The notes under the pieces: generated by a model | Databases searched by the model: none | Told to the model about the DNA's origin: nothing | What the model saw: only the letters and a program-made list of their open reading frames with translations | Translations under genes and position numbers: made by a program | NCBI GenBank assembly: GCA_002430545.1 | Contig: DJCM01000030.1 | Coordinates: 12,104 to 40,481 of the forward strand | Reading direction: 5' to 3' | DNA: 28,378 nt | Source of the DNA: Flavobacteriaceae bacterium UBA5950 | GTDB lineage: Bacteria; Bacteroidota; Bacteroidia; Flavobacteriales; Flavobacteriaceae | Shown here: positions 15,229 to 22,009 of the stretch, one piece after another | How positions within the stretch are numbered: the first letter of the stretch is position 1 | Layout: each line of letters opens with the position of its first letter

Positions 15229-16417
15229 ATCAATCGACCTTTCAGTCATCATTGTTAGTTACAATGTAGAGCACTTTTTACATCTGTGTTTGGAAAGTGT
15301 TTATGCTGCGATCAATAACATCAATGCTGAGATCATCGTTATCGACAATGCATCTGCTGATAACAGCGTTGAAATGATGCGAAAAAAATTTCCTTCAACA
15401 CGTGTGATTTCCAATGCTGATAACCTTGGATTTGGAAAGGCCAACAACAAAGCTGCAAAACTTGCTAAAGGTCGCTATATATGTATCCTAAATCCAGATA
15501 CTATTGTTTCTCAAAAAACCTTTGAGGAATTTATACAATTCCATGAGGCAAACCCTACAATTGGGATTTCAGGTCCTCAAATGATTGATGGAACAGGACA
15601 ATTTTTGTTGGAGTCCAAACGAGGGTTGCCAACAATAAAGGCTGCGGTGTTCAAGTCTTTAGGGCTTTTCAGGTTGTCTTCTCGCTTTTTTGGGCAGTAT
15701 TACAATTTAAGCCTTCCTCAAAACCAAAATGGCAAGACCGATGTGCTTGCAGGGGCATTTATGTTTATTCGCAAGCGTTTGTATGATCAGCTTGAGGGGT
15801 TTGATGAAAACTTCTTCATGTATGGTGAAGATATTGAAATCTCACATCGAAGTTTGAAGTTAGGATACACCAACTTTTATTTTTCTCAATCCAAAGTGAT
15901 TCATTTTAAGGGAGAGAGTACCCCAAAAAACAAAGCCTATGAAAAGCGATTTTTCAATGCGATGTCATATTATTACAACAAAAACTTCTCTCACAATTGG
16001 CTTTTAAATTCGATATTCATCACAGGGTCTTATTTATTTAGTAAGTTTAAGAGGGTTGCGTCATCTAGACGAGATAAAACCTCACCTATACTTGTAACTG
16101 ATTGGACGTTGGTATCCAAAAATCCCAAGCTCTTCAAAAATGTAAAAATGAATATGTTTCCTGGCATCAAACACTGTCAAAATCTTCTAGAGGTCCTTCA
16201 AGTAAAGCCCAAAAAATTGATGGGAATTGTATTTGATATGCGCACCACGCAATGGAGCGAGGTAATCAACTTTATGCAGGTTCATCAAACACGCTATGTT
16301 TACAAGTTTATTTCAGTTGATAACAAGCGAATTATTGGAAGCAGTGATGTGTTGTCAAGAGGGAGTGGAGCAGTCATTCCAAATACCAAAAAGAAATCGA
16401 AAACAAGCATTGTTTAA
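15215..16417 (+). CDS. Glycosyltransferase family 2 protein with C-terminal extension
   Basis: A 400-residue GT-A glycosyltransferase, probably acting on cell-surface polysaccharide. The N-terminal domain shows LSVIIVSYN (9-17), EIIVIDNASADNS (39-51), DNLGFGKANN (69-78) and the metal/nucleotide motif ILNPDT (91-96). GEDIEISHRSLKLGY (204-218) provides the acceptor-side acidic motif, as in WbbL-like rhamnosyltransferases. After about residue 290 there is an extra alpha/beta stretch of about 110 residues (PILVTDWTL onward) outside the catalytic domain; its IIGSSDVLSRGSGAVI end loosely recalls the degenerate nucleotide-binding domains of polyprenyl-phosphate sugar transferases (inference). The basic tail is NTKKKSKTS. 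It begins inside the recR 3' end, and the E2 gene follows 17 bases after its stop. Confidence 0.92.
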   Translation: MEQSKSIDLSVIIVSYNVEHFLHLCLESVYAAINNINAEIIVIDNASADNSVEMMRKKFPSTRVISNADNLGFGKANNKAAKLAKGRYICILNPDTIVSQKTFEEFIQFHEANPTIGISGPQMIDGTGQFLLESKRGLPTIKAAVFKSLGLFRLSSRFFGQYYNLSLPQNQNGKTDVLAGAFMFIRKRLYDQLEGFDENFFMYGEDIEISHRSLKLGYTNFYFSQSKVIHFKGESTPKNKAYEKRFFNAMSYYYNKNFSHNWLLNSIFITGSYLFSKFKRVASSRRDKTSPILVTDWTLVSKNPKLFKNVKMNMFPGIKHCQNLLEVLQVKPKKLMGIVFDMRTTQWSEVINFMQVHQTRYVYKFISVDNKRIIGSSDVLSRGSGAVIPNTKKKSKTSIV

Positions 16418-16422
16418 ATTCG

Positions 16423-16430
16423 TAATTTTG
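16423..16430 (+). promoter_or_regulatory. Candidate -7 element of the E2 gene
   Basis: TAATTTTG, an exact TAnnTTTG match, then CAGC and the ATG at 16435. It lies in the 17-base gap after the glycosyltransferase stop. No -33 element at 17-20 bases, so this may be a weak internal promoter. Confidence 0.45.
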
Positions 16431-16434
16431 CAGC

Positions 16435-17727
16435 ATGGCTGAGTACAAATTGTTACTACCTGCCATGGGAGAAAGTGTCGATGAGGCAACAGTTACCCAA
16501 TGGCTTAAAAACGAAGGTGACATCATCGCAGCAGATGATGCCGTTGTAGAAATTGCCACAGATAAAGTTGACTCTGAAGTCCCTTCTGAAATCTCTGGTA
16601 AACTTCTCCAAAAACTTGTTGAAGAAAACCAAGTTGTTCGTGTTGGAGAGCCATTGGCAATTATCGAAACAGATAAAAATATTCCCGAAGAATTAGGACG
16701 AGATGAAGCCTCAACTGAGGTTGCAGAAGATGTCGAAGTCAAAGAAGATTTTTTAGAAAGCAAAGCAAAAGAAATCCTAGCCCCAGCCCCTTCAGTCGAA
16801 CAGTCACAAACTGGGGATATCTACTTTTCTCCACTGGTCAAAAGCATCGCTAAAGAAGAATGGATTTCAGATGCCGAGTTATATCAAATAAAGGGCACTG
16901 GAAAAAATGGTCGAGTAACCAAAAAGGATATACTCAACCATCTCAAGTCTCGTCAATCGCAAGCCAAGCAATCGCCAACCTCACCTCCTGCTACGACGAC
17001 AATCGCTAGCAACATTGAAAAAGGTGAGGTGAGAGACATGTCTCGAATGGAGCAACTGATTGCCGAGCATATGCACAAAAGCATACAAACGTCTGCGCAT
17101 GTACAATCTTTTATCGAAATTGATGTTACAGATTTATGGGATTGGCGTGAGGGTATCAAGCAATCATTTCTCCAAAGAGAAGGAGAAAAAATCACATTTA
17201 CGCCGATTTTCATGATGCTTACTGCTCAAGTACTTCGTGATTTTCCTTTGCTAAATTCGTCTTTGAGTGGAAACAAAATTATTCAAAAGAGGGAAATCAA
17301 CTTGGGTATGGCAACTGCGCTCGCCGATGGAAATCTTATTGTTCCAGTCATAAAAAATGCAGATCAATTGAGTTTGGTTGGATTTACCAAAGGGGTAAAT
17401 GACTTAGCCAAACGTGCTAGAACAGGAACCCTCTCTCCAGACGATGTTACTGATGGAACATACACAGTGACCAACGTAGGCATGTTTGATAGCTTGATGG
17501 GAACGCCTATTATCAATCAGCCACAAGTTGGAATACTCGCATTGGGAGCCATTAGAAAAGTACCAGCTGTTGTCGAAACAGACAAAGGAGATTTCATTGG
17601 CATTCGTCGAAAAATGATTCTCTCACACAGTTATGATCATCGAATAGTCAATGGAGCCATGGGCGGCCTGTTTATCAAAGAGTTAAAAAACAAAATAGAG
17701 AACTGGGACATCTCACAACAAGTATAA
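16435..17727 (+). CDS. Dihydrolipoamide acyltransferase (E2) of a 2-oxo acid dehydrogenase complex
   Basis: E2 forms the core of pyruvate, 2-oxoglutarate or branched-chain 2-oxo acid dehydrogenase complexes and moves the acyl group from lipoate to CoA. Domains in order: one lipoyl domain with the attachment Lys44 in ATDKVDSEVP; a flexible Pro/Glu-rich linker; an E1/E3-binding domain at about 130-167 (FSPLVKSIAKEE to GRVTKKDILNHL); a Ser/Thr/Pro linker; and the catalytic domain from about 195. The active-site motif reads DHRIVNG (His402, Asn406), where most E2 enzymes have DHRxxDG. A single lipoyl domain and no neighbouring E1/E3 genes leave the substrate open; a branched-chain type is plausible. 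The next gene starts 1 base after its stop. Confidence 0.92.
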   Translation: MAEYKLLLPAMGESVDEATVTQWLKNEGDIIAADDAVVEIATDKVDSEVPSEISGKLLQKLVEENQVVRVGEPLAIIETDKNIPEELGRDEASTEVAEDVEVKEDFLESKAKEILAPAPSVEQSQTGDIYFSPLVKSIAKEEWISDAELYQIKGTGKNGRVTKKDILNHLKSRQSQAKQSPTSPPATTTIASNIEKGEVRDMSRMEQLIAEHMHKSIQTSAHVQSFIEIDVTDLWDWREGIKQSFLQREGEKITFTPIFMMLTAQVLRDFPLLNSSLSGNKIIQKREINLGMATALADGNLIVPVIKNADQLSLVGFTKGVNDLAKRARTGTLSPDDVTDGTYTVTNVGMFDSLMGTPIINQPQVGILALGAIRKVPAVVETDKGDFIGIRRKMILSHSYDHRIVNGAMGGLFIKELKNKIENWDISQQV

Positions 17728-17728
17728 T

Positions 17729-18502
17729 ATGCAACTGCAATTAAAACGGCCAATTTGTTTCTTCGATCTTGAAACCACTGGTGTCAACATCGCCAAAGAT
17801 CGAATTGTTGAAATTTCTATCCTAAAAGCCTTTCCAGATGGTTCTGAGAAAGAAAAGACTTGGTTGGTCAATCCAGAAATGCCTATTCCAGCGGAGGCGA
17901 CAGCAGTGCATGGCATTACAAACGAAAAGGTAGCTGATGCGCCAACATTTAAAGAAGTTTCAGCTGAAATATACAGTTGGTTTAAAGGCTCAGACCTAGC
18001 AGGTTATAACTCTGATAGGTTTGATATCCCCTTGCTTGCAGAGGAAATGCTTCGTGCCGAAATAGATGTTGATTTAAAAAAGCATAAATCAATTGATGTG
18101 CAAACGATTTTTCATAAAATGGAGCAGCGAACCCTTACTGCTGCATATAAATTTTATTGTGCAAAAGATCTTGAAAATGCACACAGTGCTAGCGCAGATA
18201 CCAAAGCGACTTTTGAGGTGCTCAAAGCCCAAATTGATCATTACGAAGACTTGGAGAACGATGTGGATATGCTTAGTCAGTTTACCACTCGACACAGCAG
18301 TGTAGATTTTGTAGGGTATATCCGAAAGAATAAAGAAAACGAGCCTATTTTTGGTTTTGGTAAGCACAAAGGAAAAACAGTTGTTGAAGTTCTTCAGCGT
18401 GAACCAGGATATTTTGGCTGGCTAATGGAAGCAGATTTTCCCTTATATACCAAAAAGGTTCTCACTGCGATTCGTCTCAACACCTTAAACAGTGGGTCAT
18501 GA
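17729..18502 (+). CDS. DEDDh 3'-5' exonuclease (DnaQ-like) with C-terminal DUF3820-like domain
   Basis: The N-terminal 170 residues are an RNase-T/DnaQ exonuclease with all acidic residues of the DEDDh site: Asp13 and Glu15 (FFDLETTG), Asp99 (NSDRFDIPLL), and His152 with Asp157 (AHSASADTKATFEV). It probably degrades single-stranded DNA or RNA ends in proofreading or repair. The remaining residues carry FGFGKHKGKTVVEVLQ (208-223) and YFGWLMEADFP (228-238), the pattern of the small DUF3820 domain seen next to such nucleases. The protein is 257 residues and is not the polymerase III epsilon subunit in any obvious way. It begins 1 base after the E2 stop and overlaps the FAH gene by 4 bases (ATGA). 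Confidence 0.92.
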   Translation: MQLQLKRPICFFDLETTGVNIAKDRIVEISILKAFPDGSEKEKTWLVNPEMPIPAEATAVHGITNEKVADAPTFKEVSAEIYSWFKGSDLAGYNSDRFDIPLLAEEMLRAEIDVDLKKHKSIDVQTIFHKMEQRTLTAAYKFYCAKDLENAHSASADTKATFEVLKAQIDHYEDLENDVDMLSQFTTRHSSVDFVGYIRKNKENEPIFGFGKHKGKTVVEVLQREPGYFGWLMEADFPLYTKKVLTAIRLNTLNSGS

Positions 18503-19110
18503 AGCTTATATGTGTTGGACGTAACTACGCTAAACATATAGAAGAGCTAAACAACAATCGGCCTGATGCACCAGTAATTTTTATGAAACCTGATTCATGT
18601 TTGGGCAAAAAAGGGCAGCCATTTTTTATGCCTGACTTTTCCAATGAAATTCATCACGAAGTGGAGGTTCTTGTGAAAATCAACAGAATAGGTAAGCATA
18701 TACAAACCAAATTTGCACACAAGTACTATAGCGAAATAGGGTTGGGGTTGGACTTCACTGCGCGAGATGTGCAGCTCGACCTCAAGAGCAAAGGACTTCC
18801 CTGGGAGAAGGCAAAGTCTTTTGATGGTGCCGCATACATTGGCAATTGGTATGATAAGTCTCAATTTTCAGATTTGAACAACCTCAGTTTTCAGTTGACT
18901 AAAAACGATGAGGTTGTGCAAAAAGACACAACTGCCAATATGATGTGGAAAATCGATGAAATCATCAGCTATGTTTCGCGTTATTTTACCCTAAAAATTG
19001 GCGATATATTGTTCACAGGAACACCTGCTGGTGTAGGTCGTTTAGAGAGGGGAGATATACTTACAGGATATTTGGAAGGAGAACAAGCATTTATGCTCAA
19101 TATCAAATAA
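18499..19110 (+). CDS. Fumarylacetoacetate hydrolase (FAH) family protein
   Basis: A short (203-residue) FAH-fold protein like human FAHD1 and bacterial acylpyruvase/oxaloacetate decarboxylase-type enzymes. The metal site is formed by Glu54 and Glu56 (HHEVEVLVKI) and Asp85 (GLGLDFTARD). The segment LPWEKAKSFDGAA and the closing FTGTPAGVGRLERGD are characteristic. The precise substrate (acylpyruvate, oxaloacetate or a related compound) cannot be decided from sequence. ATG overlaps the exonuclease stop by 4 bases, and its own TAA shares one base with the cinA ATG, so translation is coupled on both sides. Confidence 0.93.
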   Translation: MKLICVGRNYAKHIEELNNNRPDAPVIFMKPDSCLGKKGQPFFMPDFSNEIHHEVEVLVKINRIGKHIQTKFAHKYYSEIGLGLDFTARDVQLDLKSKGLPWEKAKSFDGAAYIGNWYDKSQFSDLNNLSFQLTKNDEVVQKDTTANMMWKIDEIISYVSRYFTLKIGDILFTGTPAGVGRLERGDILTGYLEGEQAFMLNIK

Positions 19111-20351
19111 TGCAAGCAGAAATTATCACAATTGGCGATGAAATTCTGATAGGTCAGATTGTTGACTCAAACTCTGCATTTCTTGCCAAATCACTCAACA
19201 AAATTGGCATTGAGGTTTCTCAGATCACTTCCATTTCTGATCAGGAGCAGGCGATTATCAGTGCGATGGAAACTGCCCAAAAACGTGTTTCACTTGTGTT
19301 GCTTACAGGTGGTTTAGGTCCTACCAAAGACGATATTACAAAAACCTCTTTTTGTAAATTTTTTGATGACCATTTGGTACACAACCAAGATGTTCTGGAT
19401 CATATTGAAAAACTTTTTACGCAATATGTGAATGTCCCAATCAACGATCTCAATCGAGCGCAAGCAATGCTGCCTTCCAAGGCTGTTATTTTGGAGAATC
19501 AATTTGGCACAGCAGTTGGCATGTGGATGGAGCAAAATATAACTGTTTTTGTTGCTCTGCCAGGAGTTCCCTACGAAATGAAGAGCATTACTGACACGCA
19601 ACTCATTCCCAAGCTTAAAACTCATTTTAAACGACCAGTGCTGATTCATAAAACTATGATGACTTATGGATGGGGTGAGAGTCGCATTGCAGAAGTGATT
19701 CATGATTGGGAGGCAGCCTTACCTTCTCATATCAAACTCGCATATCTTCCCAATTTGGGTCGCGTGAGATTGCGCTTAACAGCGAGAGGAGAAAATGAAG
19801 ACCAACTCCAAAAAGAGATCGATCAGCAGTTTGAGGCCCTTTATCCATTGATTGGTGATATCATTACTGGCTTTGAAGGAGATCGCCCAATTGAGGCACA
19901 AATTGGGAGTATATTGACTGAAAAACAGTCATCAATTGCAGTAGCTGAAAGCTGTACTGGTGGTCGTATCGCAGCCGTGCTATCGTCTATACCTGGTGCA
20001 TCTGCCTATTTTTATGGGGGTGTTGTTGCTTACAAAACATCAGTTAAGAGCAAAGTATTGGGGGTGTCAGAGGAACTGATTGCGAGTCACTCTGTCGTGA
20101 GTGAGGAGGTTGCATTGGCAATGGCCAAAAGGGTTCGAAAACAGATGAAAAGCGATTATGCTATCGCAACTACTGGCAATGCTGGTCCTACCAAAGGCGA
20201 TTCGGATGCTGAGGTTGGAACTGTTTGGATAGCCCTAGTCGGCCCCGATTTTGAAAGGATAGAATCTTATAATTTTGGAAAAAACAGAGAAAAAACAATC
20301 CAAAAGGCAGTCAATAAGTCACTTGAGCTGGCAAGAAAAATGCTAACGTAG
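19110..20351 (+). CDS. cinA: CinA family protein (competence/damage-inducible protein A; nicotinamide-nucleotide amidase domain)
   Basis: A two-domain protein of 413 residues. The N-terminal MoaB/MogA-like domain (AEIITIGDEILIGQIVDSNS, LLTGGLGPTKDDITK, FVALPGVPYEMK) corresponds to the ADP-ribose/NAD-breakdown pyrophosphatase part of COG1058. The C-terminal PncC-type domain has the amidase signature AVAESCTGGRIA with its Ser nucleophile, GASAYFYGGVVAYK and ATTGNAGPTKGDSDAEVGTV, and deamidates nicotinamide mononucleotide in the pyridine nucleotide salvage cycle. Both domains look intact. It is the last gene of the E2-exonuclease-FAH-cinA run; rpmB follows 74 bases later with its own promoter. 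Confidence 0.95.
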   Translation: MQAEIITIGDEILIGQIVDSNSAFLAKSLNKIGIEVSQITSISDQEQAIISAMETAQKRVSLVLLTGGLGPTKDDITKTSFCKFFDDHLVHNQDVLDHIEKLFTQYVNVPINDLNRAQAMLPSKAVILENQFGTAVGMWMEQNITVFVALPGVPYEMKSITDTQLIPKLKTHFKRPVLIHKTMMTYGWGESRIAEVIHDWEAALPSHIKLAYLPNLGRVRLRLTARGENEDQLQKEIDQQFEALYPLIGDIITGFEGDRPIEAQIGSILTEKQSSIAVAESCTGGRIAAVLSSIPGASAYFYGGVVAYKTSVKSKVLGVSEELIASHSVVSEEVALAMAKRVRKQMKSDYAIATTGNAGPTKGDSDAEVGTVWIALVGPDFERIESYNFGKNREKTIQKAVNKSLELARKMLT

Positions 20352-20392
20352 ACAGTAAAAAACATTTGCTTGTACGTTAAAAATATCGTTTA

Positions 20393-20423
20393 TTTGCACT
20401 CCGATTATAAAAATCAATTTTTG
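20393..20423 (+). promoter_or_regulatory. Promoter of the rpmB-rpmG-DUF4295 operon
   Basis: TTTG at 20393-20396, a 19-base spacer and AATTTTTG at 20416-20423 (7 of 8 with TAnnTTTG), followed by only CA before the rpmB ATG at 20426. Spacing and position argue for a ribosomal-protein promoter that gives a nearly leaderless mRNA. Confidence 0.5.
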
Positions 20424-20425
20424 CA

Positions 20426-20659
20426 ATGTCAAAAGTTTGTCAAATTACTGGTAAAAAAGCGTTGGTTGGAAACAATGTTTCACATGCGATGAATAAAACA
20501 AAGAGACGCTTTGAAGTGAATCTCATAAAGAAGCGATTTTACTTGACTGATCAAGAGAAATGGATCAAGCTCAAGCTTTCGACTTCAGCTTTAAAAACCA
20601 TCAACAGAAAAGGGCTTTCAGCTGTACTGAAAGAGGCAAAAGCGCAAGGCGTATTATAA
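20426..20659 (+). CDS. rpmB: 50S ribosomal protein L28
   Basis: A 77-residue basic protein of the large ribosomal subunit. The family signature is plain: MSKVCQITGKKALVGNNVSH, the NKTKRRFEVNL segment and the C-terminal LSTSALKTINRKGLSAVL. Full length for the Bacteroidota form, which starts SKVCQITGK rather than the SRVCxxTGK of E. coli. It is the first gene of a three-gene operon; rpmG starts 9 bases after its stop. Confidence 0.98.
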   Translation: MSKVCQITGKKALVGNNVSHAMNKTKRRFEVNLIKKRFYLTDQEKWIKLKLSTSALKTINRKGLSAVLKEAKAQGVL

Positions 20660-20668
20660 TTTATTGTC

Positions 20669-20851
20669 ATGGCGAAGAAAGGAAACAGAGTTCAAGTTAT
20701 ATTAGAATGTACAGAGCACAAAGACTCAGGTCTCGCAGGTACTTCTCGATATATTACGACTAAGAATAAGAAAAATTCACCTGATCGTATTGAGTTGAAA
20801 AAATTCAACCCCATTTTGAAAAAAATGACTGTTCACAAAGAAATTAAATAG
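20669..20851 (+). CDS. rpmG: 50S ribosomal protein L33
   Basis: A 60-residue large-subunit protein: MAKKGNRVQVILECTEHKD, the SRYITTKNKKNSPDRIELKKF core and the final MTVHKEIK are standard L33. Only one Cys is present, so it is the zinc-free (C-minus) form, with no CxxC pairs. The stop is followed after 2 bases by the DUF4295 ATG. Confidence 0.98.
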   Translation: MAKKGNRVQVILECTEHKDSGLAGTSRYITTKNKKNSPDRIELKKFNPILKKMTVHKEIK

Positions 20852-20853
20852 AC

Positions 20854-21006
20854 ATGGCAAAGAAAACAGTAGCAACTTTACAGACTTCATCGAAGCGATT
20901 GACAAAAGCAATTAAAATGGTGAAAAGTGAAAAATCTGGGTCATACACCTTCGTCGAGTCAACTATGCTTCCCGAACAAGTGAATGAATGGCTGTCTAAA
21001 AAATAG
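20854..21006 (+). CDS. DUF4295 family small protein
   Basis: A 50-residue basic protein: MAKKTVATLQTSSKRLTKAI, then KMVKSEKSGSYTFVES, then MLPEQVNEWLSKK. It matches the DUF4295 family, which in Bacteroidota lies immediately after rpmG. Composition, size and operon position suggest a ribosome-associated protein, but its role is not established. It starts 2 bases after the rpmG stop and is followed by a terminator. Confidence 0.92.
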   Translation: MAKKTVATLQTSSKRLTKAIKMVKSEKSGSYTFVESTMLPEQVNEWLSKK

Positions 21007-21029
21007 TCTAAATCACAAATGAATTGAAT

Positions 21030-21052
21030 AGCCACTTTATGTGGCTTTTTTT
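21030..21052 (+). terminator. Rho-independent terminator of the rpmB-rpmG-DUF4295 operon
   Basis: A 6-bp stem AGCCAC/GTGGCT with a TTTAT loop is followed by TTTTTT. It lies 23 bases after the DUF4295 stop and before ftsY. Confidence 0.88.
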
Positions 21053-21058
21053 ATTTCT

Positions 21059-21066
21059 TACATTTA
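21059..21066 (+). promoter_or_regulatory. Candidate -7 element of ftsY
   Basis: TACATTTA matches TAnnTTTG at 7 of 8 positions and lies 12 bases before the ftsY ATG, just after the upstream terminator. No clear -33 partner. Confidence 0.3.
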
Positions 21067-21078
21067 CAAAAAACAGGA

Positions 21079-21999
21079 ATGGGAATTTTTAAACGTTTTT
21101 TTTCCAAAGAGAAATTAGATAAAGGGCTCGAGCCATCAAAGCAGTCAATTTTAAATAAAATTGGTAAAGCTGTTGCTGGCAAAAGTAATGTCGATGCAAG
21201 TGTGTTGGATCAACTCGAAGAAGCCCTTATCAGTGCAGATATTGGCGTAGACACGACTCTAAAGATTATTGATTTACTCGAGAAAAGAGTAGCCAAGGAC
21301 AAATACATGAACGCCAAAGAGCTTCAAAGTATAATGCGAGAAGAAATCACCAGTTTGTTGGAGCTAAATGACGAAACCCAAACAGAAATAAAACCTAAAG
21401 TCACTTTGGTTGTAGGGGTCAATGGTGTTGGTAAAACCACTACGATTGGAAAGCTTGCCCATCTCTATAAATCCACTGGTCTGCAAGTACTTTTGGGTGC
21501 AGCAGACACCTTTCGTGCAGCAGCAGTTGACCAGTTGAGTATGTGGTCTGATCGGGTTGGTGTTCAAATCGTAAAGCAAATGATGGGTAGCGACCCTGCT
21601 TCGGTGGCCTATGATGCAGTCCAGTCTGGAATTTCAAATGGAGTTGATCACGTGATTATCGATACTGCTGGACGACTGCACAACAAGGTGAATTTGATGA
21701 ATGAATTGGCAAAAATAAAGAGGGTCATTCAAAAATCGGTTCCCGAAGCACCACATGAAGTTTTATTGGTTCTCGATGGCTCTACAGGACAAAACGCCTT
21801 CGAACAAGCACGTCAATTTGCACAGGCGACAGAGATCACAGCACTAGCAATTACAAAACTTGATGGCACTGCCAAAGGAGGTGTGGTGTTGGGTATTTCT
21901 GACCAAATGCAAGTCCCTGTCAAATATATTGGGGTTGGCGAGGGAATGGAGGACTTACAAGAGTTTAACCCAAAAGAATTTATTGATTCTCTATTTTAA
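21079..21999 (+). CDS. ftsY: Signal recognition particle receptor FtsY
   Basis: This SRP-type GTPase docks ribosome-nascent chain-SRP complexes at the membrane. The four-helix N domain is followed by the G domain with GVNGVGKTTTIGKLA (P-loop), DTFRAAAVDQL, DTAGRLHNK, TKLDGTAKGGV and the closing GVGEGMEDLQEF. With 306 residues it lacks the long acidic A domain of E. coli FtsY, as is normal in Bacteroidota. The amphipathic start MGIFKRFFSKEKL can serve as the membrane-targeting helix. It follows the DUF4295 terminator and is followed, 10 bases after its stop, by the amidase gene. Confidence 0.98.
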   Translation: MGIFKRFFSKEKLDKGLEPSKQSILNKIGKAVAGKSNVDASVLDQLEEALISADIGVDTTLKIIDLLEKRVAKDKYMNAKELQSIMREEITSLLELNDETQTEIKPKVTLVVGVNGVGKTTTIGKLAHLYKSTGLQVLLGAADTFRAAAVDQLSMWSDRVGVQIVKQMMGSDPASVAYDAVQSGISNGVDHVIIDTAGRLHNKVNLMNELAKIKRVIQKSVPEAPHEVLLVLDGSTGQNAFEQARQFAQATEITALAITKLDGTAKGGVVLGISDQMQVPVKYIGVGEGMEDLQEFNPKEFIDSLF

Positions 22000-22009
22000 T
22001 TTAATAAAT

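Noticed and set aside
20345..20378. Inverted repeat AACGTA...TACGTT after cinA
   Set aside because: Only 6 bp with a 22-base loop, followed by A rather than T, so not a credible terminator of cinA.
21860..22009. Longer amidase start inside ftsY
   Set aside because: It would overlap conserved ftsY codons by 140 bases and hide the lipoprotein signal peptide that begins at 22010.
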